Assembly (NCBI RefSeq): GCF_015461835.1
Contig: NZ_JACOPX010000007.1
Coordinates: 1-64,000, forward strand
Direction: 5' to 3'
DNA: 64,000 nucleotides
From: Pseudomonas neuropathica
GTDB taxonomy: Bacteria; Pseudomonadota; Gammaproteobacteria; Pseudomonadales; Pseudomonadaceae
The notes under the pieces were generated by a model. The model had not been told where the DNA came from. It ran no database searches and saw only the letters and a list, made by a program, of their open reading frames with translations. The position numbers and the translations under genes were made by a program. Below, one piece after another: positions 7,551 to 15,960 of the stretch (positions are counted from its first letter, which is position 1; each line of letters starts with the position of its first letter).

Positions 7551-9827
7551 ATGAGCTTCGGCGCCGATGAAGAGATCCTTCAGGATTTCCTGGTTGAGGC
7601 CGGCGAGATTCTTGAGCAACTGTCCGAACAACTGGTCGAGCTGGAAAGCCGTCCGGATGACGCAGATCTGCTCAACGCAATTTTTCGCGGTTTCCACACT
7701 GTAAAAGGGGGCGCCGGCTTCCTTCAGCTCAATGAGCTGGTGGAGTGCTGTCACATCGCCGAAAACGTGTTCGACATCCTGCGCAAGGGTGAGCGTCGCG
7801 TTGATGCAGAACTGATGGACGTTGTCCTCGAAGCACTGGACGCGGTGAACAGCATGTTCAGCGAAGTCCGTGAGCGTGCACCGATCACCGCCGCCACCCC
7901 GGAACTGCTGGCCGCCCTGGCGCGTCTGGCCGAACCGCAATCGGCGGATGCCGCCCCGGCATCGCCGGTGGCCGAGATGATCGAAGAACTGGTCGTCGAA
8001 GGCGACGCGTCGGGCGACATCACCGATAACGAATTCGAACAACTGCTGGACTCGCTGAACGCCGTCAAGGCTGAAGCTGAAGCCCCGGTCGCTGTTGCAC
8101 CTGCGCAAACGGCCGCTGAAGCCGCGAGCGACGAAATCACTGACGCCGAGTTCGAGTCGTTGCTCGATCAGTTGCATGGCAAAGGCCAGTTCGCGGCGGA
8201 TGCCGTGGCTCCGACCGCAGCGGCTCCGGCAGCCCCGGCGGCGGGCGACAGCTCGGATATCACCGACGACGAATTCGAAGCCCTGCTCGATCAATTGCAT
8301 GGCAAGGGCAACTTTGCCGTTGAAGCTCTGGAATCGGCGATCGCCTCGGCACCGGCTGCGTCCGCCGCACCGGCAGCCGCCGCAGCTGGCAGCGATCTGA
8401 TCAGCGATCACGAGTTCGAATCGCTGCTCGACGAATTGCACGGCAAAGGCAAGTTCACTGACGTTGGCGCCGCGACTGCCGGCGCTGCTTCCACGGTGGC
8501 TGCGCCTGCCGCCAAGGCTGCGGCCGCTCCGGCTGCTGCGCCAAAGGCAGCTCCCAAGCCTGAGCCGAAAGCCGAAGCGCCGAAACCGGCTGCCGCTGCT
8601 GCACCGGCTCCGGCCCGTGCTGCCGCCGCACCGCCGCCAGAAAAACCGGCGAGCGAAGCGGAAACCACGGTACGGGTTGATACCGCGCGTCTCGACGAAA
8701 TCATGAACATGGTCGGCGAGTTGGTGCTGGTGCGTAACCGTCTGGTGCGCCTGGGCCTCAACAGCGGCGACGAAGCCATGTCCAAGGCCGTGTCGAACCT
8801 CGACGTGGTCACGGCTGACTTGCAGACTGCGGTGATGAAGACGCGGATGCAGCCGATCAAGAAGGTCTTCGGGCGCTTCCCGCGTCTGGTTCGCGACCTC
8901 GCGCGTCAGCTGAAAAAAGAGATCAACCTGGAACTGGTGGGCGAAGAAACCGACCTCGACAAAAACCTTGTCGAGGCCCTGGCCGACCCGCTGGTCCACT
9001 TGGTGCGCAACGCGGTCGACCACGGCATCGAGTCGCCGGAAGAGCGCGAGGCATCGGGCAAGGCCCGTGGCGGTCGTGTTGTTCTGGCCGCCGAGCAGGA
9101 AGGCGACCACATCCTGTTGTCGATTTCCGATGACGGCAAAGGCATGGACCCGAACGTCCTGCGCGCCATCGCGGTAAAACGCGGTGTGATGGACAAGGAC
9201 GCAGCCGATCGCCTGAGCGATACCGAGTGCTACAACCTGATCTTCGCCCCGGGTTTCTCGACCAAGACCGAGATCTCCGACGTGTCCGGCCGCGGTGTCG
9301 GCATGGACGTGGTGAAGACCAAGATTTCCCAGCTCAACGGTTCGATCAACATTTACTCGACCAAGGGCCAGGGCTCGAAGATCGTCATCAAGGTGCCGCT
9401 GACCCTCGCGATCATGCCAACCCTGATGGTCATGCTCGGCAATCAGGCGTTTGCGTTCCCGTTGGTCAACGTCAACGAAATCTTCCACCTCGACCTGTCG
9501 ACCACCAACGTCGTCGACGGTCAGGAAGTGGTGATCGTGCGGGACAAGGCGCTGCCGTTGTTCTACCTCAAGCGCTGGCTGGTCAGCTCCGCCGCTCACG
9601 AAGAGCAGCGTGAAGGCCACGTGGTGATCCTTTCGGTGGGCACTCAGCGGATCGGCTTCGTCGTCGATCAGTTGGTCGGTCAGGAAGAAGTGGTCATCAA
9701 GCCATTGGGCAAAATGCTGCAGGGCACTCCGGGCATGTCCGGCGCCACCATTACCGGTGACGGCCGCATCGCGCTGATTCTCGATGTTCCAAGCATGCTC
9801 AAGCGTTACGCCGCACGGCGTATTTGA
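7551..9827 (+). CDS. cheA: Chemotaxis histidine kinase CheA
   Basis: Kinase of the main chemosensory array; it phosphorylates CheY and CheB. The 758 residues start with an Hpt domain carrying the phospho-acceptor H49 ([13 protein letters not shown]). A long Ala/Pro-rich linker (about 125-375) follows, then the dimerisation helices, the ATPase domain ([29 protein letters not shown]) and the CheW-like P5 domain from about 620. No normal P2 domain is seen. Instead the linker holds four copies of a short acidic/leucine motif (8016-8456; separate entry). The stop is followed 49 bases later by cheB. Confidence 0.97.
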   Translation: MSFGADEEILQDFLVEAGEILEQLSEQLVELESRPDDADLLNAIFRGFHTVKGGAGFLQLNELVECCHIAENVFDILRKGERRVDAELMDVVLEALDAVNSMFSEVRERAPITAATPELLAALARLAEPQSADAAPASPVAEMIEELVVEGDASGDITDNEFEQLLDSLNAVKAEAEAPVAVAPAQTAAEAASDEITDAEFESLLDQLHGKGQFAADAVAPTAAAPAAPAAGDSSDITDDEFEALLDQLHGKGNFAVEALESAIASAPAASAAPAAAAAGSDLISDHEFESLLDELHGKGKFTDVGAATAGAASTVAAPAAKAAAAPAAAPKAAPKPEPKAEAPKPAAAAAPAPARAAAAPPPEKPASEAETTVRVDTARLDEIMNMVGELVLVRNRLVRLGLNSGDEAMSKAVSNLDVVTADLQTAVMKTRMQPIKKVFGRFPRLVRDLARQLKKEINLELVGEETDLDKNLVEALADPLVHLVRNAVDHGIESPEEREASGKARGGRVVLAAEQEGDHILLSISDDGKGMDPNVLRAIAVKRGVMDKDAADRLSDTECYNLIFAPGFSTKTEISDVSGRGVGMDVVKTKISQLNGSINIYSTKGQGSKIVIKVPLTLAIMPTLMVMLGNQAFAFPLVNVNEIFHLDLSTTNVVDGQEVVIVRDKALPLFYLKRWLVSSAAHEEQREGHVVILSVGTQRIGFVVDQLVGQEEVVIKPLGKMLQGTPGMSGATITGDGRIALILDVPSMLKRYAARRI
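8016..8456 (+). other. Four-copy EFExLLDxL peptide repeat in the CheA linker
   Basis: Copies lie at 8016-8060 ([15 protein letters not shown], residues 156-170), 8133-8192 (residues 195-214), 8256-8315 (236-255) and 8397-8456 (283-302). Copies 2-4 share EFExLLDxLHGKGxF. The spacers are Ala/Pro-rich and unrelated. The pattern resembles the CheZ tail DDVDDLLSSLGF encoded 500 bases upstream. Confidence 0.8.
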
Positions 9828-9876
9828 ATCCGGGGCGGCGGGGCGACAACGTCCCGCTGCACCTAATGGAGTGTTT

Positions 9877-11013
9877 ATGGCAGTCAAAGTCCTGGTGGTG
9901 GACGATTCGGGTTTTTTCCGCCGCCGCGTCTCGGAAATTCTTTCTGCGGATCCGAGCATTCAGGTGGTCGGCACTGCAACCAACGGTAAAGAGGCGATTG
10001 ATCAGGCGCTGGCGCTCAAGCCGGACGTGATCACCATGGACTACGAGATGCCGATGATGGACGGCATCACGGCAGTGCGGCACATCATGCAGCGCTGCCC
10101 GACCCCGGTGTTGATGTTCTCCTCGCTGACCCACGAAGGCGCCCGGGTAACGCTGGATGCGCTGGACGCCGGCGCGGTGGATTTCCTGCCGAAGAATTTC
10201 GAAGACATCTCGCGCAATCCCGAGAAGGTCAAGCAACTGCTGTGCGAGAAAGTGCATAGCATCTCGCGCAGTAATCGTCGTTTCAGTGCCTACAGCGCGC
10301 CTGCGCCGGTTGCTGCACCAGCGCCGACGCCTGCTCCGGCAGCATCGAGCTTCAGCAGCCACAGCACCAGTGCACCAACGCGTCCGGCTCCAGCTCCAGC
10401 GCCGACTCGCGCTCCAGCCGCCAGCGCCTCGTCGCCAGCGCCGAAACGCAAGGCCTACAAACTGGTTGCCATCGGGACCTCGACGGGTGGCCCGGTTGCG
10501 CTGCAACGCGTGCTGACTCAGTTGCCGGCGAATTTTCCGGCGCCGATCGTGCTGATCCAGCACATGCCGGCAGCGTTCACCAAGGCCTTCGCCGAACGTC
10601 TCGACAAGCTGTGCCGCATCAGCGTCAAGGAAGCCGAGGATGGCGACATCCTGCGTCCGGGCCTGGCGTTGCTCGCGCCGGGTGGCAAGCAAATGATGAT
10701 CGATGGCCGTGGCGCGGTGAAAATCCTCCCGGGCGACGAGCGTCTGAACTACAAGCCGTGTGTGGACATCACCTTCGGTTCGGCGGCGAAATCCTACGGC
10801 GACAAAGTTCTGGCGGTGGTGTTGACCGGCATGGGCGCCGACGGCCGTGAAGGCGCGCGTCTGCTCAAGCAGGGCGGCAGCGCGGTGTGGGCACAGGATG
10901 AGGCAAGCTGCGTGATCTACGGCATGCCGATGGCCATCGTTAAAGCCGACCTCGCCGACGCGGTGTACAGCCTCGACGACATCGGCAAGCACATTGTCGA
11001 GGCGTGTCTCTGA
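9877..11013 (+). CDS. cheB: Chemotaxis glutamate methylesterase/deamidase CheB
   Basis: Removes methyl groups from chemoreceptors (adaptation) when phosphorylated by CheA. The 378 residues from ATG 9877 (GGAG 6 bases upstream) comprise a receiver domain with phospho-acceptor D55 ([11 protein letters not shown]), a Ser/Ala/Pro-rich linker (about 135-190), and the methylesterase domain. The catalytic triad is S202 (GTSTGGP), H229 (IQHMPAAFT) and D322 (GMGADGREG). An open frame extends upstream into the cheA end, but the chosen ATG has the ribosome site and the typical N-terminus [12 protein letters not shown]. No cheR is present in this window. Confidence 0.97.
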   Translation: MAVKVLVVDDSGFFRRRVSEILSADPSIQVVGTATNGKEAIDQALALKPDVITMDYEMPMMDGITAVRHIMQRCPTPVLMFSSLTHEGARVTLDALDAGAVDFLPKNFEDISRNPEKVKQLLCEKVHSISRSNRRFSAYSAPAPVAAPAPTPAPAASSFSSHSTSAPTRPAPAPAPTRAPAASASSPAPKRKAYKLVAIGTSTGGPVALQRVLTQLPANFPAPIVLIQHMPAAFTKAFAERLDKLCRISVKEAEDGDILRPGLALLAPGGKQMMIDGRGAVKILPGDERLNYKPCVDITFGSAAKSYGDKVLAVVLTGMGADGREGARLLKQGGSAVWAQDEASCVIYGMPMAIVKADLADAVYSLDDIGKHIVEACL

Positions 11014-11753
11014 TGGATGTTTTAAGCCTTATCGGGATCATCATGGCGTTCGTCGCCATCATCGGTGGTAACTACCTTGAAGGTGGTCACCTCGGTGCGC
11101 TGGCCAACGGCCCGGCGGCATTGATCGTACTGGGCGGCACCATCGGTGCCGCACTGCTGCAATCGCCGATGAGCGCGTTCAAACGCGCCATGCAGATCCT
11201 TGCCTGGATTCTGTTTCCGCCACGGGTCGATCTGGCCGGCGGCATCGACCGCGTCGTCAACTGGAGCCTCACCGCGCGCAAGGAAGGCCTGCTGGGCCTG
11301 GAAGGCGTGGCCGATGCCGAACCCGACAACTACTCGCGCAAAGGCCTGCAATTGCTGGTCGATGGCGCCGAGCCGGAAGCGATCCGCAGCATCCTTGAAG
11401 TGGATTTCTACACCCAGGAAGCCCGCGACATCGAAGCGGCGAAAGTCTTTGAAAGCATGGGCGGCTACGCGCCAACCATCGGCATCATCGGTGCAGTGAT
11501 GGGCCTGATCCACGTGATGGGCAACTTGGCTGATCCAACACAACTGGGCAGCGGCATCGCTGTGGCCTTCGTCGCGACCATTTACGGCGTGGCCAGTGCC
11601 AACCTGGTGTTGCTGCCAGTGGCGGCCAAGCTGAAGTCAATCGCGTTGCGGCAGTCGCGTTATCGCGAAATGTTGCTGGAAGGGATCTTGTCGATCGCCG
11701 AAGGTGAAAACCCTCGCTCCATTGAGTTGAAGCTGCAAGGCTTCATGGATTAA
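11013..11753 (+). CDS. motC: Flagellar motor stator protein MotC (MotA type)
   Basis: Proton-channel stator subunit of the MotA/ExbB family; pairs with MotD. The 246 residues begin [25 protein letters not shown]. Membrane helices lie at the N-terminus and near the C-terminus (GGYAPTIGIIGAVMGLIHVMG, GIAVAFVATIYGVASANLVLLPVA), with a cytoplasmic loop between. ATG 11013 shares one base with the cheB stop (TGATG), so translation is coupled. Pseudomonads have a second stator pair, MotAB, elsewhere; location inside the che cluster and the sequence fit MotC. Confidence 0.95.
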   Translation: MDVLSLIGIIMAFVAIIGGNYLEGGHLGALANGPAALIVLGGTIGAALLQSPMSAFKRAMQILAWILFPPRVDLAGGIDRVVNWSLTARKEGLLGLEGVADAEPDNYSRKGLQLLVDGAEPEAIRSILEVDFYTQEARDIEAAKVFESMGGYAPTIGIIGAVMGLIHVMGNLADPTQLGSGIAVAFVATIYGVASANLVLLPVAAKLKSIALRQSRYREMLLEGILSIAEGENPRSIELKLQGFMD

Positions 11754-11765
11754 GGGAATAACCTC

Positions 11766-12656
11766 ATGGCACGCCGTCGCCACCAGGAAGAGCATGTAAA
11801 CCACGAACGCTGGCTGGTTTCCTACGCTGACTTCATTACGTTGCTGTTCGCGTTCTTCGTGGTCATGTACTCGATTTCGTCGATCAACGAAGGCAAGTAC
11901 AAAGAGATTTCAGAAGCGCTGGTCGGGGTCTTCAAGGACTCCGACCGCGCGCTCAAGCCGATTCCGATTGGTGACGAGCGGCCGAAAACCGTGACCCCGG
12001 CCAAACCGCTGGTCAAGGACGCCGAACAGATCGATGCCGGTATCGCCGGTGCCAGCGATCCGCTGAAAAGCATCGCCGATGACATCAGCGCCGCGTTCGG
12101 CGATTTGATCAGCTCCAATCAGATGACCGTGCGTGGCAACGAGTTGTGGGTCGAGATCGAACTCAACTCCAGCCTGTTGTTCGGCAGCGGTGACGCCATG
12201 CCGAGCGATATCGCGTTCAACATCATCGACAAGGTCGCGGCGATCCTCAAACCGTTCGATAACCCGATCCATGTCGAAGGTTTCACCGACGATCAACCGA
12301 TCCGTACCGCGCAGTACCCGACCAACTGGGAGCTGTCCTCGGCGCGCTCGGCGAGCATCGTGCGCATGCTGGCAATGCAGGGCGTCAACCCTGGTCGCCT
12401 GGCCTCGGTCGGTTACGGTGAGTTCCAGCCGGTGGCCAACAACGCCACCGCTGAAGGCCGCGCGAAGAACCGTCGCGTCGTACTGGTGGTGTCGCGCAAT
12501 CTCGATGTGCGCCGCAGCCTCACGGGCACCGGGACCGCCAACGCGCAACCGGATGCTGCGTTGAAGCGTGCTGGCACACAAACTGCACCGACCCCGGTCA
12601 AGACGCCGGGACGCGAGAGTGCCGTCAATTCTCCGTCACCCGCATTAACACGCTGA
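11766..12656 (+). CDS. motD: Flagellar motor stator protein MotD (MotB type)
   Basis: Stator subunit that carries the proton path and anchors to peptidoglycan. The 296 residues have one N-terminal membrane helix with the essential aspartate D22 (SYADFITLLFAFFVVMYS), a periplasmic linker, and an OmpA-like domain (HVEGFTDDQPI, ELSSARSASIVRML, GYGEFQPVANN) at about 160-250. The C-terminal ~45 residues are low-complexity. It lies 12 bases after motC. Confidence 0.95.
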   Translation: MARRRHQEEHVNHERWLVSYADFITLLFAFFVVMYSISSINEGKYKEISEALVGVFKDSDRALKPIPIGDERPKTVTPAKPLVKDAEQIDAGIAGASDPLKSIADDISAAFGDLISSNQMTVRGNELWVEIELNSSLLFGSGDAMPSDIAFNIIDKVAAILKPFDNPIHVEGFTDDQPIRTAQYPTNWELSSARSASIVRMLAMQGVNPGRLASVGYGEFQPVANNATAEGRAKNRRVVLVVSRNLDVRRSLTGTGTANAQPDAALKRAGTQTAPTPVKTPGRESAVNSPSPALTR

Positions 12657-12699
12657 GCTATGTCTCGGTCGAGCATATCGGCCGGGAGGAACGAACCGA

Positions 12700-13488
12700 A
12701 TGAGAGTCTGGGCAGTCGCCAATCAAAAGGGTGGTGTCGGTAAAACCACATCTTCCATCGCTTTAGCCGGATTGCTGGCCGAGGCGGGCAAGCGCGTGGT
12801 TGTGGTCGACCTCGACCCGCACGGCTCGATGACCAGCTATTTCGGCTACGACCCCGACAGCCTGGAACACAGCAACTACGACCTGTTTCTGCACAAGGGC
12901 AGCGTGCCGCAAGGCCTGCCGGGGCAGTTGCTGTTGTCGACCAGCGACGAACGCATTTCCCTGCTGCCATCGAGCACTGCACTCGCCACCCTGGAGCGGC
13001 AGTCGCCAGGGCAGAGTGGTCTCGGTCTGGTGATCGCCAAGAGTCTGGCGCAGCTGTGGCAGGATTTTGATTACGCAGTGATCGACAGCCCGCCGTTGCT
13101 CGGCGTGCTGATGGTCAACGCCCTCGCGGCGAGCCAGCAACTGGTGATTCCGGTGCAGACCGAGCATCTGGCCGTCAAAGGCCTGGAACGCATGGTCAAC
13201 ACCTTGGCGATGATCAACCGCTCGCGCAAACAGGCGCTGCCGTTCAGCATCGTGCCGACCCTGTTTGATCGCCGTACTCAGGCCTCGATGCATACCTTGC
13301 GCGTGCTGCGCGACAAATTTCCCGACGAAATCTGGCAGGGTTACATCCCGGTCGATACCCGTCTGCGCGACGCAAGCCGGGCCGGTGTCACGCCTTCGCA
13401 ATTCGACGGCAAGAGCCGTGGCGTGCTGGCGTATCGTGCGCTGCTCAAGCACCTGTTGGCGCAACAACTTGTTCCGCAGGTGGCTTGA
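12700..13488 (+). CDS. ParA-like ATPase of the chemotaxis operon (ParC type)
   Basis: A 262-residue ParA/MinD ATPase with deviant Walker A KGGVGKTT (K10-T17), DLDPHGSMTSYFGYD (A') and VIDSPPLLGVLMVNAL (Walker B). GGGAGG lies 8 bases before ATG 12700. In Vibrio and Pseudomonas che clusters an ATPase at this position, ParC, places chemosensory arrays at the cell pole together with a CheW-domain partner. The neighbour at 13605 fits that partner. The assignment to the ParC role rests on position and fold, not on tested function. Confidence 0.88.
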   Translation: MRVWAVANQKGGVGKTTSSIALAGLLAEAGKRVVVVDLDPHGSMTSYFGYDPDSLEHSNYDLFLHKGSVPQGLPGQLLLSTSDERISLLPSSTALATLERQSPGQSGLGLVIAKSLAQLWQDFDYAVIDSPPLLGVLMVNALAASQQLVIPVQTEHLAVKGLERMVNTLAMINRSRKQALPFSIVPTLFDRRTQASMHTLRVLRDKFPDEIWQGYIPVDTRLRDASRAGVTPSQFDGKSRGVLAYRALLKHLLAQQLVPQVA

Positions 13489-13502
13489 ATGACGTTGAAC
13501 CT

Positions 13503-13593
13503 TGTAGGAGCTGCCGCAGGCTGCGATCTTTTGATCCGGCTTTTTGGCGTTCCTGAAAAGATCAAAAGATCGCAGCCTGCGGCAGCTCCTACA
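13503..13593. repeat. REPIN, class B: 33-bp perfect inverted repeat
   Basis: 13503-13535 is the exact reverse complement of 13561-13593 (TGTAGGAGCTGCCGCAGG...GATCTTTTGAT). It fills the gap between the ParC-like gene and the following CheW-like gene, inside the operon. Confidence 0.9.
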
Positions 13594-13604
13594 TGGGGTT
13601 GCGT

Positions 13605-14564
13605 ATGAATCGGCCGGTCAAGTTGACGTCGAAGCCGCAATTGGCGCTGCAGTCTTATCTGGATAATTTGCTGCTGGAAGTTCCTGAAGAGCTGCCGCCG
13701 GTCATTGAGGCGCAGCCTGAAGTAGTCGAAAGCACCGAAACGCTGGACGAATTCCAGGCCGCAGTGCTGGAAGAGCAGGCGCGTGACGCACAGAAAGCGG
13801 CCAGGCCTGCTGCGCCGGTTGTCGCGCCTGCCGCCGCACCGGTCGCCAAGGCACCGGTTGCATTGATTGAAGAAGCCGAGCCGGTTCGCGCGTCCGTTTC
13901 GACACTGGCACCGCTGCTGCAAACCCAATTGCTGAAAACCGCGCCGGAACCGGCAGTGGTCGAACCGGCCCCAGCTCCGGTTGCCCCCGCGCCCGTCGAA
14001 CAGACGCTGGTCCCGCCGTTGGTGGAGGTACATCTGCCGCCGAGCAATACGCCGCCACCGGTGGAAACCGATGGTCGCCCGGCCTGGGCCTCGGAAGCGT
14101 TCGAATGCCTGCTGTTCGACGTCGCCGGCCTGACGCTGGCCGTGCCGCTGGTGTGCCTCGGCTCGATCTACTCGCTGGCCGGCCACGAGCTGACGCCGCT
14201 GTTCGGTCAGCCGGAATGGTTCCTCGGCATCCTGCCGAGCCAGGCCGGTAATTTGAAAGTGTTGGACACCGCGCGCTGGGTCATGCCGGATCGCTACCGC
14301 GATGACTTCCGTCAGGGCCTGCAGTACGTGATTTCGGTACAAGGTTACGAGTGGGGGCTGGCGGTGCATCAGGTCAGCCGCTCGTTGCGTCTGGACCCGA
14401 ATGAAATCAAATGGAGAAGTCACCGGGGTCAGCGGCCATGGCTCGCCGGCACCGTGATTGAGCACATGTGTGCATTGCTTGACGTTTCCGCACTGGCCGA
14501 ATTGATCGCCAGCGGTGGGGCAAAGCACCTCGGCGGCCACAAGCCGCTACATAAACCGACATAG
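13605..14564 (+). CDS. CheW-domain protein with long N-terminus (ParP type)
   Basis: From ATG 13605 (MNRPVKLTSKPQLALQSYLD) it is 319 residues. The N-terminal ~155 residues are Ala/Pro/Glu-rich and probably disordered; the C-terminal half is a CheW-like domain (AFECLLFDVAGLTLAVPLVCLGSI, then QGYEWGLAVHQVSRSLRL). ParC-linked ParP proteins have this architecture and bind CheA. An ATG at 13593 is in frame but lies within the REPIN, so the later ATG is preferred. It could also be read simply as a second CheW (cheW2). Confidence 0.88.
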   Translation: MNRPVKLTSKPQLALQSYLDNLLLEVPEELPPVIEAQPEVVESTETLDEFQAAVLEEQARDAQKAARPAAPVVAPAAAPVAKAPVALIEEAEPVRASVSTLAPLLQTQLLKTAPEPAVVEPAPAPVAPAPVEQTLVPPLVEVHLPPSNTPPPVETDGRPAWASEAFECLLFDVAGLTLAVPLVCLGSIYSLAGHELTPLFGQPEWFLGILPSQAGNLKVLDTARWVMPDRYRDDFRQGLQYVISVQGYEWGLAVHQVSRSLRLDPNEIKWRSHRGQRPWLAGTVIEHMCALLDVSALAELIASGGAKHLGGHKPLHKPT

Positions 14565-14587
14565 CAGCCGACATAACAATCAGGCGA

Positions 14588-14640
14588 CGGCATTGTTGAA
14601 TGCCGCCACACAGAACACACACCGCTCAGAGCGGTTTTTT
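14588..14640 (+). terminator. Hairpin with T run before cheW (possible attenuator)
   Basis: ACCGCT (14621-14626) pairs with AGCGGT (14630-14635), followed by TTTTT (14636-14640): a short intrinsic-terminator shape. Just upstream CGGCATT (14588-14594) pairs with AATGCCG (14599-14605). It lies between the ParP-like gene and cheW, which otherwise look like one operon. Confidence 0.45.
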
Positions 14641-14654
14641 CGAGGGGTCAGGGT

Positions 14655-15140
14655 ATGAGTAGTCAGGCGACGAATGCAAAAGGTTCTGAAGATCCGATCC
14701 TGCAATGGGTGACCTTCAAACTGGACAACGAGACTTACGGCATCAACGTGATGCGCGTTCAGGAAGTGCTGCGCTACACCGAGATCGCTCCGGTGCCGGG
14801 CGCGCCAAGCTACGTGCTGGGCATCATCAACCTGCGCGGTAACGTGGTCACCGTGATCGACACCCGTCAGCGCTTCGGCCTGAGCACCGGCGAGATCAGC
14901 GACAACACCCGTATCGTCATCATCGAAGCCGACAAGCAAGTCGTCGGCATCATGGTCGACAGCGTGGCCGAAGTGGTTTATCTGCGTCAGTCGGAAATCG
15001 AGACGGCGCCGAACGTTGGCAACGAAGAGTCGGCCAAGTTCATCCAGGGCGTGTGCAACAAGAACAACGAGTTGCTGATCCTGGTCGAGCTGGACAAGAT
15101 GATGAGCGAAGAAGAATGGTCGGAACTGGAGAGCATCTGA
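14655..15140 (+). CDS. cheW: Chemotaxis coupling protein CheW
   Basis: Links receptors to CheA in the array. The 161 residues are a single CheW domain (WVTFKLDNETYGINVMRVQEVL, PVPGAPSYVLGIINLRGNVVTVID, MVDSVAEVV, FIQGVCNKNNELLILVELDKM). GAGGGGTCAGGGT precedes ATG 14655. The last codons contain the ribosome site (GGAGAG) of the next gene. Confidence 0.97.
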   Translation: MSSQATNAKGSEDPILQWVTFKLDNETYGINVMRVQEVLRYTEIAPVPGAPSYVLGIINLRGNVVTVIDTRQRFGLSTGEISDNTRIVIIEADKQVVGIMVDSVAEVVYLRQSEIETAPNVGNEESAKFIQGVCNKNNELLILVELDKMMSEEEWSELESI

Positions 15141-15533
15141 TTGATTCTCGAGGTCGCGGTCATTGTTCTGTTCCTCTTCTGGGCAGGCACACTGGCAATG
15201 TTTGTGTCGTACATCAAGGCGCAGCGGGTGATCGCTGCGCAACAGGCTCAGGGCGATGCGTTGCGTGACCAGCGCATCAAAGACCTGGCCAAGCGTGTCG
15301 ACGACTACCAGAACGGCAACGTGCGCATGGGCGACGCCCTGCACGAGTTGCGCGCGGTGGTGAATCCGTTGCCGGACAAGATTGTCGCGCTTGAACAACG
15401 CGACCCGTCGAGCCTGTCATTCGCCCAGGCGGCGAAACTGGTGGGCATGGGCGCAAGCGTGGATGAACTGACTCAGTCGTGTGGGTTGACCCAGGCTGAG
15501 GCGGAGTTGATGCGCAAGCTTCACAAGAACTAG
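15141..15533 (+). CDS. DUF2802 family protein at the end of the che operon
   Basis: 130 residues from TTG 15141, directly abutting the cheW stop; GGAGAG at 15128-15133 supports this start, and no ATG or GTG gives the hydrophobic N-terminus. One N-terminal membrane helix (about 2-22) is followed by a coiled-coil-like segment and a C-terminal helical motif FAQAAKLVGMGASVDELTQSCGLTQAEAELM typical of DUF2802. Function unknown; conserved at this place after cheW in pseudomonads. Confidence 0.85.
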   Translation: MILEVAVIVLFLFWAGTLAMFVSYIKAQRVIAAQQAQGDALRDQRIKDLAKRVDDYQNGNVRMGDALHELRAVVNPLPDKIVALEQRDPSSLSFAQAAKLVGMGASVDELTQSCGLTQAEAELMRKLHKN

Positions 15534-15542
15534 AAGCAAGAT

Positions 15543-15620
15543 CAAAAGATCGCAGCCTTCGGCAGCTCCTACAGGGAAACGCATTCCAATGTAGGAGCTG
15601 CCGAAGGCTGCGATCTTTTG
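15543..15620. repeat. REPIN, class B: 31-bp perfect inverted repeat
   Basis: 15543-15573 is the reverse complement of 15590-15620 (CAAAAGATCGCAGCC...). It lies between the converging DUF2802 and FlhB-like genes. Confidence 0.9.
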
Positions 15621-15630
15621 CTTTTAAGGC

Positions 15631-15960
15631 TTAATAATCATCGCCGCGCAGGGTCACATCTTTCTCGACCATCGGCGCATTCGGGTCCTGCCCCTCGGGG
15701 AATTTGCCCTTCAGGTTCCACGCAAACGCGATAATCTCGGCGATGGTGCGGTACAACTCTTCGGGAATGCTGTCGCCCAGTTCCATGCGCGCCAGCAAGC
15801 GCACCAACTCAGCGTTTTCATAAATCGGCACTTCACAGTCGCGAGCAATGCGCAGGATTTCTTCGGCCAGTTCATCATCACCTTTGGCGGTGAGGGTTGG
15901 CGCGTGGTTGCCGTCGTATTTGAGGGCGATGGCCTGGCGTGGGGCAGTGGAATCGTTCAT
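15631..15960 (-). CDS. FlhB C-terminal-like protein (FhlB/YlqH type)
   Basis: 109 residues that align in type with only the cytoplasmic C-terminal part of FlhB, the export-gate specificity switch: AIALKYDGNHAPTLTAKG (the FlhB start of this domain), GDDELAEEILRIARDCEVPIYENAELVRLLARMELGDSIPEELYRTIAEIIAFAW. No membrane helices and no NPTH autocleavage motif are present, so it is not a cut-down working FlhB. Its ATG overlaps the stop of the fliK-like gene (ATGA at 15957-15960), so the two are translated together. Confidence 0.85.
   Translation of the reverse strand: MNDSTAPRQAIALKYDGNHAPTLTAKGDDELAEEILRIARDCEVPIYENAELVRLLARMELGDSIPEELYRTIAEIIAFAWNLKGKFPEGQDPNAPMVEKDVTLRGDDY

Noticed and set aside
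7548..9959. 803-codon minus-strand frame over cheA
   Set aside because: Shadow of the cheA reading frame; Arg/Gly/Ser repeats mirror the Ala/Pro linker codons.
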